The notes under the pieces: model-generated | Told to the model about the DNA's origin: nothing | What the model saw: the letters and a program-made list of their open reading frames with translations, nothing else | The model's database searches: none | Shown: one piece after another, positions 36,361 through 45,363 of the stretch | Position numbering within the stretch: position 1 is the first letter of the stretch | How the letters are laid out: the number at the start of each line of letters is the position of its first letter | From: Compostibacter hankyongensis | Lineage (GTDB): Bacteria; Bacteroidota; Bacteroidia; Chitinophagales; Chitinophagaceae | Assembly (NCBI RefSeq): GCF_039541075.1 | Contig: NZ_BAABFN010000001.1 | Location: 186,001 to 250,000, forward strand | Direction: 5' to 3' | DNA: 64,000 nt | Position numbers and translations under genes: made by a program

Positions 36361-37551
36361 TTGATTGAAAAGAAGAAAATAAGAGAAGGGCGGGAACATG
36401 CCGTGCTGGTGGGCCTGATCACGCCGGAGCAGACCGAGGCCCAGGTACAGGAATACCTCGATGAGCTGGCCTTCCTGGCGGAAACGGCGGGGGCCGTGGC
36501 CGTGAAGCGGTACATCCAGAAGCTGAGCCATCCGGACAGCCGCACGTTTATCGGCAAGGGCAAGCTGGAGGAGATAAAGACATTCATCACCGGGCGCGAT
36601 GTTTCCATCGTCATCTTCGACGATGAGCTCAGCGGCTCCCAGATCTCCAATATCGAAAAGGTGCTGGGCATAAAAACGATCGACCGCAGCGACCTTATCC
36701 TCGACATCTTTGCCCGCCGGGCAAAAACCGCCCAGGCCCGAACCCAGGTGGAGCTGGCCCAGTACCAGTACCTGCTGCCGCGGCTGAAGGGCATGTGGAA
36801 GCACCTGGAGCGCCAGGGCGGCGGCATCGGCACCCGCGGACCGGGGGAAACGGAGATAGAAACCGACCGCCGTATCGTCAACACCAAGATCAGCCTGCTG
36901 CGGAAGCGGCTGGAAGAGATCGAAAAGCAGGCCTACACCCAGCGGAAGGACCGGGGCGAGTTCATCCGGGTGGCCCTTGTCGGCTATACCAATGTGGGCA
37001 AGTCCACGCTGATGAACCTGCTGAGCAAGAGCGAGGTCTTTGCCGAGAACAAGCTCTTCGCCACGCTGGACACCACTACCCGCAAGGTGGTCTTTAACAA
37101 TACGCCCTTTCTGCTGAGCGACACGGTGGGCTTTATCCGCAAGCTGCCCCACCACCTGGTGGAAAGCTTCAAATCCACCCTCGACGAGGTACGCGAAAGC
37201 GATATCCTGCTGCATGTGGTGGACATCTCCCATCCGCGGCACGAGGAGCAGATATCCGTGGTAAATCGCATCCTGCACGAGCTGGGCGCGGCCGACAAGC
37301 CGGTGATCCTGGTCTTCAACAAGATGGACCTGTACGAGCAGCAAACCTTCGATCCCTGGCTGAGCGAGGAGGTCCGGGAGGACCTGCTGGGGCAGCTGAA
37401 GACCGAGTGGGCCAACCGCACCGGCGGGGACTGCGTCTTCATCGCCGCTGCGGAAAAGCGGAACGTGGCCGCCCTCCGCGAGCTGGTGCTGGGGAAGGTG
37501 GTAGCCCTTTACCGGGAGCGATTCCCCTACAAGACGGAGCATTTTTATTGA
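36361..37551 (+). CDS. hflX: GTPase HflX
   Basis: A 396-residue ribosome-associated GTPase. The N-terminal HflX domain carries SHPDSRTFIGKGKLEEI. A coiled linker has GIGTRGPGETEIETDRR. The G domain shows G1 GYTNVGKST, G3 DTVGF and G4 NKMD. HflX splits stalled or heat-stressed ribosomes. No ATG exists near the conserved start. The TTG at 36361 was chosen because a promoter box lies 22 bases upstream of it, after the earlier GTG. The next gene, a Rieske protein, overlaps by one base (TGATG), so they are translationally coupled. Confidence 0.93.
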   Translation: MIEKKKIREGREHAVLVGLITPEQTEAQVQEYLDELAFLAETAGAVAVKRYIQKLSHPDSRTFIGKGKLEEIKTFITGRDVSIVIFDDELSGSQISNIEKVLGIKTIDRSDLILDIFARRAKTAQARTQVELAQYQYLLPRLKGMWKHLERQGGGIGTRGPGETEIETDRRIVNTKISLLRKRLEEIEKQAYTQRKDRGEFIRVALVGYTNVGKSTLMNLLSKSEVFAENKLFATLDTTTRKVVFNNTPFLLSDTVGFIRKLPHHLVESFKSTLDEVRESDILLHVVDISHPRHEEQISVVNRILHELGAADKPVILVFNKMDLYEQQTFDPWLSEEVREDLLGQLKTEWANRTGGDCVFIAAAEKRNVAALRELVLGKVVALYRERFPYKTEHFY

Positions 37552-37910
37552 TGGCTTCTGATCCCTATACCTGGACCCGTATTGCCCCTGCCGGCGCGCC
37601 GCTGGCGGAGGAAGGGCAGGTGCTGGAAGTTGCGCTGCCCTCCCGCCGCATCTGCCTGGCCCGTTGGGAGGGCCGGCTCTATGCCTTTGCCCACAAATGT
37701 CCGCATGCCGGCGGCTTTTTCTCCGAAGGGCGGCTGGACGCCCGGGGAAACGTGATCTGCCCGGTCCACCGCTATGCCTACAACATCCGCAACGGCTACA
37801 ACAGCAGCGGGGAGGGCTATCACCTGGTGACCTACCCGGTAGAGCAGCGCGAAGACGGCGTGTACGTGGGCTTCCGTCGTTCCGGGTTCCTGAATATTTT
37901 CAAGGGATAG
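37551..37910 (+). CDS. Rieske [2Fe-2S] ferredoxin-like protein
   Basis: A 119-residue single-domain Rieske protein. The cluster ligands are plain: CPH at residues 50-52 (KCPHAGGFF) and CPVH at 70-73 (VICPVHRYAYN), with the usual loop pair. There is no membrane helix or catalytic domain, so it resembles the small electron-carrier or NirD-like subunits. Its start overlaps the hflX stop. The partner oxygenase or reductase is not nearby, so the role is unknown. Confidence 0.88.
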   Translation: MASDPYTWTRIAPAGAPLAEEGQVLEVALPSRRICLARWEGRLYAFAHKCPHAGGFFSEGRLDARGNVICPVHRYAYNIRNGYNSSGEGYHLVTYPVEQREDGVYVGFRRSGFLNIFKG

Positions 37911-37917
37911 GGCAATA

Positions 37918-37948
37918 TTTTGCCGGATGGAAAAAAACCTTATTTTTG
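37918..37948 (+). promoter_or_regulatory. Promoter of tRNA-Asn
   Basis: TTTTG (37918-37922) and TATTTTTG (37941-37948) are spaced by 18 bases, a close match to the Bacteroidota promoter. The tRNA begins 78 bases after the -7 box. Confidence 0.7.
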
Positions 37949-38025
37949 CAATCCGTTTTTAGCGGAGGCCGCCGGCTGGCGCACCGCAGAAAACCGGCCG
38001 CCGCTGCGGAAAAGCGGAAAGAAAT

Positions 38026-38099
38026 TCCTCCTTAGCTCAGTTGGTTAGAGCATCTGACTGTTAATCAGAGGGTCGCTGGTTCAAGTCCAGCAGGGGGAG
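38026..38099 (+). tRNA. tRNA-Asn (GTT)
   Basis: A full cloverleaf can be drawn. The acceptor TCCTCCT pairs with AGGGGGA (one G-T pair). A D-arm with GCTC/GAGC follows. The anticodon stem TCTGA/TCAGA has loop CTGTTAA (anticodon GTT at 38060-38062). The T-arm is GCTGG-TTCAAGT-CCAGC, with discriminator G. The CCA end is not encoded. It is followed within 15 bases by a strong terminator and then by AT-rich DNA. Confidence 0.95.
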
Positions 38100-38113
38100 C
38101 GTAGAACAGATAA

Positions 38114-38148
38114 AGGTTTCAGCCGAATTAGCTGAAACCTATTTTTTT
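38114..38148 (+). terminator. Rho-independent terminator after tRNA-Asn
   Basis: A perfect 10-bp stem (AGGTTTCAGC / GCTGAAACCT) with a 7-base loop, followed by ATTTTTTT. Confidence 0.93.
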
Positions 38149-38430
38149 GCCTTCCGAGACAATTCCGACAATTTCCTTATAGATATTTCAGTTTTGCCAA
38201 AAATGCTGTGTTATTTACCATCTATAACCCTGTACTTTTTGGTGACCGAGCATGTCAGTCGTACAGCGTAGAATAATACAATTTTCTTACATTTATAGTG
38301 CTCCTACCTTATGGAAGTCTGACGAGAGACTTCATGGATTCGCTTTTGGAAAAACAATTGGCGACCTAAACGGTTAAAAAGCGTAATGGACGACAAGGCA
38401 GACGTTAACAAACGACATAACAAAAACGAT
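38149..38430. other. AT-rich gap before the VOC gene
   Basis: About 280 bases of clearly more AT-rich sequence than the flanks, with no gene that can be supported and no promoter box found. It marks the left part of the compositionally distinct segment that runs to about 41.3 kb. Confidence 0.5.
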
Positions 38431-38883
38431 ATGACAAAAAGTAAATTGCTTGAAATGAACAATGTTGGTATCGTTGTAGAAAACCTTAACAACGCAATAT
38501 CATTTTTCACGGAAATAGGACTGAAACTTGAAGGACGAACAATGGTTGAGGGCGAATGGTCGGGACGAGTAACGGGGCTTAAAAATCAATCCGTAGAAGT
38601 TGCGATGATGGTTACACCTGACGGTCACAGCCGGCTTGAACTTTCAAGGTTTATAACCCCGACAACCATTTCTGACCACAGGACAGCGCCTGTTAATTCT
38701 TTAGGATACCTGAGAGTTATGTTCAAAGTTGACAATATTGACGAGTTGGTATCCAGACTTACCAAACAAGGCGCTGAACTTATTGATGAAGTGGTTAACT
38801 ATCAAAACGTATACCGACTATGTTACATTCGCGGGGTTGAAGGGTTACTGATCGGACTTGCAGAACAAATAAATAACAAATAA
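38431..38883 (+). CDS. VOC-family (glyoxalase/bleomycin-resistance fold) protein
   Basis: A 150-residue single VOC protein with two beta-alpha-beta-beta-beta halves. The first begins MNNVGIVVENLNNAISFFTE; the second starts near LGYLRVMFKVDNIDELVSRL. The chain ends with GVEGLLIGLAEQ, carrying the conserved Glu of the family's metal or substrate site. VOC proteins include metal-dependent isomerases, dioxygenases and drug-binding proteins, so the role is open. The ATG at 38431 was chosen for the conserved start. Codon use is AT-rich, unlike the neighbours, and an attC-like hairpin follows within 10 bases, so the gene looks like a mobile cassette. Confidence 0.85.
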   Translation: MTKSKLLEMNNVGIVVENLNNAISFFTEIGLKLEGRTMVEGEWSGRVTGLKNQSVEVAMMVTPDGHSRLELSRFITPTTISDHRTAPVNSLGYLRVMFKVDNIDELVSRLTKQGAELIDEVVNYQNVYRLCYIRGVEGLLIGLAEQINNK

Positions 38884-38892
38884 GAAACAACG

Positions 38893-38993
38893 AACCGCTA
38901 ACAGGCAGTTTTGCGTCAGACGGGCTGACGTTCAAGCGTAAAAGTTCCTGCGGACTTTCCCGCCCGGGCGCCAAGTACAAAACCGTTAGCGGT
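38893..38993 (+). repeat. attC-like imperfect hairpin repeat
   Basis: ACCGCTAAC (38894-38902) and GTTAGCGGT (38985-38993) form an exact inverted repeat. Inside it GTTTTG (38908-38913) pairs with CAAAAC (38978-38983), and GGGC/GCCC and a central TCAG..CTGA give further partial pairing. A 100-base imperfect palindrome with CTAAC/GTTAG ends, immediately after an AT-rich orphan gene, is how integron attC sites look. The core is not an exact RYYYAAC/GTTRRRY match. No integrase is in the window. Confidence 0.5.
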
Positions 38994-39089
38994 CATGCTG
39001 TAGTGATGGCGACCTTGCCGAAGCAATAAAGAAGCTCAAATCCAGCCCATACTTATCACCCGGTTTAAGACTATCCAGTACGGGTGTAC

Positions 39090-41141
39090 TCAGTCTGCAT
39101 AGTTATAGGCGAGCACCCTGTAATTAAAATCATTAAAAGCATTTTTGTTTTTAATGACAAGTTTTATTTGCAGGGAATTCTGGTTACGGGTTAATGATTC
39201 AGGAATGTCAAACTCCGAATCAAACCAGCGTAACGTCTTATTGGTCTGGGGGTCGACCCAGTTGCCGGCAAACTTTCCGTTAACGTATACAGCAGCAGAC
39301 TGAGGTCCGCTTCCCTGGTCGGTGCGTCGACGTAATCGTATGCCTGCGTTTTCTTTCGGAATGGAGACCGTGAACGTAGTTTCACCGGCCCGGTGATAAA
39401 AACCCGAGGCAGTTATATTGGTATATAAGTAATTGCCTTCGTAATTTGCCGTTAGTTTCTCTTTCTTTAACGTTCCGCTCGATTGATAAGCGTGAGCGCT
39501 GAGGCTTGCAGGGCTACCTACATCCATAAAATCAACCTCGTGTAAAACCGGGGTGTTCTTTATATACAAATAAGCAAGGCTTGCATATTCAGATTGTATA
39601 TTGCTTTCCGCCCCATGCTGGATAAAAGCATCCATAGAAGAGTAAAACGGAATGGGCATTTCAAGATGAAACCGGTAATAAGTAGCCGGCACCAAATAAT
39701 CTTTATTAAATACTTTTAAATAAGCATTCGGGTCTCCTCCGCTTAACAGCCTTACATCATTTACACAACCGGCAAATGGCGTATTGTACCGGATGTTCGG
39801 CCAGAAACACCCCAAATAATAATCTTCAGTTCCGGTTCCGTTTATTTGAGGGGTTTCATTGCCGTCAATGTAAAAATGTTCATTTCCTTCGCAATAATGT
39901 TCCAGCCTGCAAGATTGTACAACTCCCAGAAACCAACCGGCTCCTTTATAATTGCAAAACGCCCAATCCCGGCCATATTCTGTCATGCCTTTGTGATAAA
40001 AAGTTGTAAAATATCCGGTTTGTGCCTCCGGATATTCCGTTGTGCTTGTAATTACAGTAGCCGTGATATCATTAAAATCCTTGGAAGATTTATTGGCCAG
40101 CATGATATGCGCATTTCTCCAGAAAGGCATAGGAAGGCGGCAGATCATCCTCATACGCCCATTTGATATCAACCGGACCTCTATAGGCAGGGAATAAACC
40201 TGACTAACAAAATTTGGGGAGCAAAAAAACATCCCTACCGGAGACATGACATTCAACAAGCGGTTATCCCTGCTTTTTTCGAAAACCGGGGTTCCCGTAT
40301 TGTTTTTGGCTTCAGATTCATTATCCCATATCATTTGTATATAAACATTTTTCAGAAAATCTGTTGAAGTGTCTGTTTCAATGTTTAAATACCTAACAGC
40401 GCCTTTTCCTGAATAATTTAGAACATCAGCGCTTTTATGTGCTTCAAGTGATAGCCTTTTTGTGTGTGTTTGTTCGCCGGTTTGGGCAGATGTTGCAAAG
40501 GGCAGCGGTTTACCCGAGTGGGATAAAACAGTAAGAAGATAATTGCGTTGTGCATTTTTTACGGAATCGCTCCAACGGATTGAATACGGTATTTTTTTGT
40601 ACAGAATATGATAAAAGGACGGTTTTCCTGTAACACTTATTTTTAAAGAATGGTTGAAATATATCGGAGCAAAGCTGTTTCCTGCATATGCTTGTTCAAT
40701 ATAATATCCTTTGCGGTCGAAGGAGACCAATGGTGCAGGGAAGTTCTTATTTTCTCCTTTATAAAAACCAATTGCGTTAGTTGTATAACGCGGCTCTTCT
40801 TCTCCATCGAAGTAAAACTTGAAAACAGAAGAGCTGTCAAACATGGTTCCCCACATATTTGTTACACATCCCGGACCTTGCGCATCGAATATAACCGCAT
40901 CGCCATGAGCGTCCCTGTATAAAAAACGCCCATAATCAGCGTTATGTTGCTGCTCACTATGGCTTGAGAATTGCCCTGCAGTTATTTGTTTTTGGGGAAG
41001 AATCGGCAACATATTCAATGTATGCTGCACAGCATCTCCGGATATTATTTGTCCATGGGTTGCCGTGAGTATAATGAATATAGCGCCGAATGTAAGCATC
41101 AATCGCTTCACATTGCGGTCCTGATGTATGGGGTTTTTCAT
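39090..41141 (-). CDS. DUF2961/GH172-family protein, probable glycoside hydrolase
   Basis: A 683-residue secreted protein with a signal peptide (about 1-30 after a basic start, ending in THGQ). DUF2961 hallmarks are IFDAQGPGCVTNMWGT near residue 90, the FYFDGEEEPRY segment and the core DGNETPQINGTGTEDYY at about 420-440. GH172 founding members are difructose dianhydride and D-arabinan-degrading exo-enzymes, whose catalytic Glu residues lie in such motifs. A C-terminal beta domain (about 560-683) follows. The gene is AT-rich against its surroundings and isolated from any SusC/SusD pair, suggesting acquisition. The exact substrate cannot be read. Confidence 0.82.
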   Translation of the reverse strand: MKNPIHQDRNVKRLMLTFGAIFIILTATHGQIISGDAVQHTLNMLPILPQKQITAGQFSSHSEQQHNADYGRFLYRDAHGDAVIFDAQGPGCVTNMWGTMFDSSSVFKFYFDGEEEPRYTTNAIGFYKGENKNFPAPLVSFDRKGYYIEQAYAGNSFAPIYFNHSLKISVTGKPSFYHILYKKIPYSIRWSDSVKNAQRNYLLTVLSHSGKPLPFATSAQTGEQTHTKRLSLEAHKSADVLNYSGKGAVRYLNIETDTSTDFLKNVYIQMIWDNESEAKNNTGTPVFEKSRDNRLLNVMSPVGMFFCSPNFVSQVYSLPIEVRLISNGRMRMICRLPMPFWRNAHIMLANKSSKDFNDITATVITSTTEYPEAQTGYFTTFYHKGMTEYGRDWAFCNYKGAGWFLGVVQSCRLEHYCEGNEHFYIDGNETPQINGTGTEDYYLGCFWPNIRYNTPFAGCVNDVRLLSGGDPNAYLKVFNKDYLVPATYYRFHLEMPIPFYSSMDAFIQHGAESNIQSEYASLAYLYIKNTPVLHEVDFMDVGSPASLSAHAYQSSGTLKKEKLTANYEGNYLYTNITASGFYHRAGETTFTVSIPKENAGIRLRRRTDQGSGPQSAAVYVNGKFAGNWVDPQTNKTLRWFDSEFDIPESLTRNQNSLQIKLVIKNKNAFNDFNYRVLAYNYAD

Positions 41142-41370
41142 AACGCTGCGGGTTGGTCACAAATATAATAAAAGATGCTACCTGGCTGTTTTGCATAACG
41201 CCCCTGTCTGTCGGTTGCTTTGTTTACCCTATCTATGCTTTTCTATTTGCACCCGAAATTGCGTGACGAATGCATTCAGCAATAGAGTGCAAACCCAATT
41301 TTACCCGAAGAATAATGAATATTTATGTAATTTTCTGCGCTTAACCCAACGCATTCATCATTAAAGGCAT

Positions 41371-42711
41371 ATGAACGAATCGATCAGGCATTTTATCAAC
41401 AACTTGAAAGTAAGGAATCCGGGAGAGCCGGAATTTTTGCAGGCCGTTACAGAAGTGGCAACATCCATTATCCCCTATATTGAATCGGAGCCCCGGTACA
41501 GGAACAGTAGGATCCTGGAACGGATTGTTGAGCCCGAGCGGGTCGTCATGTTCAGGGTACCGTGGCTCGATGATAAAGGCGAAATACAGGTAAACCGGGG
41601 ATTTCGGGTGCAGATGAACAGCGCCATCGGGCCTTATAAAGGGGGACTGCGATTTCACCCGTCGGTAAACCTGGGCGTATTAAAGTTCCTGGCGTTTGAG
41701 CAAATATTCAAAAATAGTCTTACAGGGCTCCCTATGGGCGCAGGAAAGGGAGGGTCCGACTTTGATCCCAAAGGAAAATCAGACAATGAGGTCATGAAAT
41801 TCTGCCAGAGCTTTATGACGGAGTTATACCGGCATGTAGGGGCCGATACGGATATTCCCGCGGGTGATATCGGAGTAGGCGGCCGGGAGATCGGCTATCT
41901 GTTCGGCCAGTACAAACGCATCACCGGCGCTTTTAACGGCGTGCTTACCGGGAAGGGCAACGAATGGGGCGGTAGCCTTATCCGGCCGGAAGCTACCGGT
42001 TACGGACTGGTTTATTTCGTAGAAGAAATGTTGAGGACACGGGAAGAGTCATTACTGGGCAAGAAAGTAACCATTTCCGGATCGGGGAATGTGGCGCAGT
42101 TTGCTGCAGAAAAATGCATCGAAAAAGGCGCAAAAGTGCTCACGATCTCCGATTCCGAAGGCTTTATCTATGATCCGGCGGGCATCGACAAGGAAAAGCT
42201 CGAGTACATTAAAGATTTAAAAAACAATACACGCGGACGCATAAAAAAATATGCCGCCAAATATCATTGCGAATATTTTCCCGGGGAACGGCCGTGGAAG
42301 ATCAAATGCGATATTGCCTTGCCCAATGCCACCCAGAATGAACTGGATGTCAATGATGCCCGGGCGCTGGTAAAGGGAGGATGCAGTTGTGTGGCGGAAG
42401 GAGCGAATATGCCCTGCACGCCTGAAGCTGTGGCCGTTTTCAACAAAGCGCAGGTCTTTTATGCGCCGGGCAAGGCCGCCAATGCAGGCGGTGTGGCGGT
42501 TTCCGGTCTTGAGATGTCGCAAAACTCGCAACGGTATTCCTGGACCCGTACGAAAGTAGACAACAAATTAAAAGAGATCATGCATGAAATTCATGCATGT
42601 TGTTTGAAGTACGGCAGAATGGCCGACGGTCATGTCAACTATGAACAGGGCGCCAATATCAGCGGCTTTGTAAAAGTTGCCGACGCCATGCTTGCTCAGG
42701 GAGTGGTGTAG
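41371..42711 (+). CDS. gdhA: NADP-type glutamate dehydrogenase
   Basis: A 446-residue enzyme of the hexameric class, which interconverts 2-oxoglutarate plus ammonium and glutamate. The substrate site is KGGLRFHPSVNLGVLKFLAF, with the catalytic Lys in LPMGAGKGGSDFDPKGKS. The Rossmann domain has TISGSGNVAQFAAEK at about 232-246. Length and motifs fit GdhA of the biosynthetic NADPH type, although coenzyme preference cannot be proven by eye. It stands alone between the GH172 gene and a two-component pair. A weak inverted repeat (TCCGGCA/TGCCGGA) lies just after the stop. Confidence 0.94.
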   Translation: MNESIRHFINNLKVRNPGEPEFLQAVTEVATSIIPYIESEPRYRNSRILERIVEPERVVMFRVPWLDDKGEIQVNRGFRVQMNSAIGPYKGGLRFHPSVNLGVLKFLAFEQIFKNSLTGLPMGAGKGGSDFDPKGKSDNEVMKFCQSFMTELYRHVGADTDIPAGDIGVGGREIGYLFGQYKRITGAFNGVLTGKGNEWGGSLIRPEATGYGLVYFVEEMLRTREESLLGKKVTISGSGNVAQFAAEKCIEKGAKVLTISDSEGFIYDPAGIDKEKLEYIKDLKNNTRGRIKKYAAKYHCEYFPGERPWKIKCDIALPNATQNELDVNDARALVKGGCSCVAEGANMPCTPEAVAVFNKAQVFYAPGKAANAGGVAVSGLEMSQNSQRYSWTRTKVDNKLKEIMHEIHACCLKYGRMADGHVNYEQGANISGFVKVADAMLAQGVV

Positions 42712-42969
42712 CCGTAACGTATCCGGCATGTATATCTTATTGCCGCTGCCGGACAAACCAAATTTTGATTGCCCGCTGCTATAAAGCAGCTTTCCCGTTA
42801 TCTCCTGTCAGCCTGCCGGATCTCCTTCAGCAAACCGTACAGGTCGGATACCAACCAGCGCTCTGCTAATTTTAAGTTTTCTACCCTGTAATGGCTACAC
42901 CTCTGAGCGTGATGGCCTGACCGCCGGGGATGTCAATTCCAGGGAAGGCCTTCCGGTAGGTGACCACGC

Positions 42970-43329
42970 TCAGACAAACCGGCCTACCAGCTCCCACAGG
43001 TCCCTGATGTTAAATGGTTTGGAAAGGTAACCGTCTGCTCCGCAGGATGTGGCCATGCCGGGCAGATCGGTATTCGCGGAAACGAGTACAACGGGCAGGT
43101 GCCGGGTTGAAGGATCCGCTTTAAGCTGCTGACAGAAATGGCCGCCGCTGCCGTCTGCCAGCCGGTTGTCCAGCAGGATCAGATCGGGGCAAAGGATATG
43201 GAGTTCCCGTAGTGGTTTGCTGTCTCTCCCCGTAATAACCGAATAGCCCTCTCCTTCAAGAACATAACGCATCAGATCCAATATATCTTTGTTATCGTCG
43301 ATGACCAGTATACGTTTGCCCATTTTCAT
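42970..43329 (-). CDS. Single-domain response regulator
   Basis: A 119-residue receiver domain without output domain. The acidic pair Asp11-Asp12 (VIDDNKD), phospho-acceptor Asp54 (LILLDNRLADG), Ser84 (VVLVSAN) and Lys104 (YLSKPF) are all present, so it should be phosphorylated. Single receivers act as phosphorelay intermediates or bind a target directly. It follows a hybrid-free histidine kinase gene on the same strand after 243 bases, which is its most likely partner. An alternative ATG two codons in would not change the domain. Confidence 0.88.
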   Translation of the reverse strand: MKMGKRILVIDDNKDILDLMRYVLEGEGYSVITGRDSKPLRELHILCPDLILLDNRLADGSGGHFCQQLKADPSTRHLPVVLVSANTDLPGMATSCGADGYLSKPFNIRDLWELVGRFV

Positions 43330-43572
43330 TATTGTAGAGGATAGGATACCGCTAAACCTTCTTCTCCTGCTTCCGGGCCATCCGCAGGGGGACCCTTCCG
43401 TTCACCGTCCCTGTCACTGCATTTGGCAGGTTATCCGGGCCGCCGCGCGGAAGCATTCGATCAATTCCGGATGGTCTGATTATCTTCGACAAGGTAAATC
43501 TTTTTCATGGATTCGTTCGGCTCATGCCGGGTGTCAGGAAGCCGGATCGGTCCGGATCATGATGATAGGCAA

Positions 43573-45246
43573 TCAGGGATGTTCCGCTTCCCGTCCGCTG
43601 TTTTTTAAAGGCAGTAAAAACCGGAACTCGGACCCCTTTCCCGGCGCGCTGCTGATGCTGATGCGACCGTTATGACGCTCGAGGATGTCGCGCGTCAGAT
43701 AAAGTCCCAGGCCGAGACCGGAGATGTTGGCACTGTTTTTCACCCGGTAAAAACGATTGAAGATCCGCTCCTGCTCCTCCGGAGAAAGTCCTATCCCTTC
43801 GTCCCTGATCTTCACCTCTGCGGCGGAGGCCGAGCTGCCGCAGGAAACATGCACGACATCGGCATCGGGAGAATATTTGACCGCGTTGGAAAGCAAGTTC
43901 ACAATTACCTGCTCCATGCGTTGCCGGTCGGCATCCACCCAAAGGGCGTGCCCCGCATCCCGGAACGCGATCCTGTGTGTCGGATGGGTCTGACCGAAGG
44001 TTTCGGTAACTTCAGACAGCAGCTCCCGCAGGTCAAAGGTCTCCCGCTCGAGCTGCAGTTTCCCTGCTTCTATTTTGGCAATGTCAAAGAAGTCTGAGAC
44101 GAGGCTGTTCAGCTTTTCTACCTGCCGCAGCGTCTTCTCAATAAAGCGTAGATGCTCCGGTGTATTTTCGCTTTGTTGCAGTATTTGCAGGTAACCTTTA
44201 ATGGTTGTCAGGGGTGTTTTCAGCTCATGGCTGGCCAGGGCAATGAACTCGTCCTTTTTCGCATTCAGCGACTTCACCTCTTCGAACAGCCTTGAATTGT
44301 CGAGCGCCACGGCGGTCTGGGAAGCGATGCTCGCGACCATCTCCTCGTGCTCTTCTGTAAAGACGCCGGGGTCGCGGTGACCGAAGAACAAACCTCCTAT
44401 CACCGTATCGGAGGAAGAGATGACGGGCACCGCAAGGTAGCTGGCCCCGGCCGGATGATCCTGCGGCAAACCGTAATGCGGGATGCCGGTTGGCGGATCG
44501 TTACGGATATCCTCCTTCCGGAGGGCTTTTCCTTTCATGAAGTCGGGTCCGAAAGCATCCATGTCGTCCGGTACATCCAATTTCCCAAAGGCTTCCGGAG
44601 CGGTTCCCGACAGTGCAAACAGCGTAGCGCCTCCGCGCCGTTCGTCGTGGATATGATAGAAGAAAGCGGCATATTCGGCCTCGGTAATCTTGGCCGTGGC
44701 ATCGGCCACTTTCTGCAGGATATCCTGCACATCCAGCTTTTCAGAGATCGTCCTTCCGATCGCATTCAATATGGCCAGGTTCTTTGCGCTTTGTTTGATC
44801 AGCTGCTCCGCCTTTAGACGTTCGGAAATGTCCCTTAGTATCTTGGATGCCCCGATAATATTTCCCTGACCGTCCTTGACAGGCGATATCGTCAGGGAAA
44901 CCGGGATCATTCTGCCCGACTTGGCCATACGGATGGTCTGGTAGTGATGTATCTTCCGGCCGGCCTTGATGCTGGAAATGATGACCTCCTCTTCTGCTTT
45001 CAGCTCCGGCGGAATGATCAGACTGATGTGCTTACCCAGCGTTTCTGCTTCTGTATAGCCCAATATTTTTTCTGCCCCCGCATTCCAGCTCATAATGATC
45101 CCTTCCAGGGATTTGCTGATGATAGCGTCGTCGGAAGATTCTACGATGGCAGAGAGGATAGCTTTTTTTTCTTCCCCCGCCGACAGGTTTTCAGCATGTT
45201 CCCCGCCTTCTCCCCCAGGGGAGCAGTCGCGATCAGTTCTTTGCAT
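43573..45246 (-). CDS. PAS-GAF sensor histidine kinase
   Basis: A 557-residue soluble kinase with no membrane helix. A PAS domain (about 28-145, ILSAIVESSDDAIISKSLEG) and a GAF domain (about 160-305, ending DPGVFTEEHEEMVASIASQTAVAL) are followed by a HisKA dimerisation helix with the phospho-His in ALASHELKTPLTTIKGY (about residue 330). The HATPase domain (about 425-545) has the N box VIVNLLSNAVKYS, G1 DEGIGLSPEEQERIF and G2 GLGLGLYLTRDILERH. The frame continues upstream as antisense to the topoisomerase gene, so the ATG at 45246, just before the PAS region, was chosen. It pairs with the receiver gene downstream. The signal is unknown. Confidence 0.9.
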   Translation of the reverse strand: MQRTDRDCSPGGEGGEHAENLSAGEEKKAILSAIVESSDDAIISKSLEGIIMSWNAGAEKILGYTEAETLGKHISLIIPPELKAEEEVIISSIKAGRKIHHYQTIRMAKSGRMIPVSLTISPVKDGQGNIIGASKILRDISERLKAEQLIKQSAKNLAILNAIGRTISEKLDVQDILQKVADATAKITEAEYAAFFYHIHDERRGGATLFALSGTAPEAFGKLDVPDDMDAFGPDFMKGKALRKEDIRNDPPTGIPHYGLPQDHPAGASYLAVPVISSSDTVIGGLFFGHRDPGVFTEEHEEMVASIASQTAVALDNSRLFEEVKSLNAKKDEFIALASHELKTPLTTIKGYLQILQQSENTPEHLRFIEKTLRQVEKLNSLVSDFFDIAKIEAGKLQLERETFDLRELLSEVTETFGQTHPTHRIAFRDAGHALWVDADRQRMEQVIVNLLSNAVKYSPDADVVHVSCGSSASAAEVKIRDEGIGLSPEEQERIFNRFYRVKNSANISGLGLGLYLTRDILERHNGRISISSAPGKGSEFRFLLPLKNSGREAEHP

Positions 45247-45363
45247 ATGTACCAAAGCTACAATTTTAACTTCAAAAACGGAGTGGGCAAAGCGGAGGCA
45301 TTTCAGTGTCCGGCCGCTGTTTGGTATGATTATTTCTATAGACGGAAATAAATAACGCGCTGC

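Noticed and set aside
37921..38025. Possible small leader gene before tRNA-Asn
   Set aside because: The open frame that runs through here reads into the tRNA and continues from an alternate frame of the Rieske gene; no coding signs.
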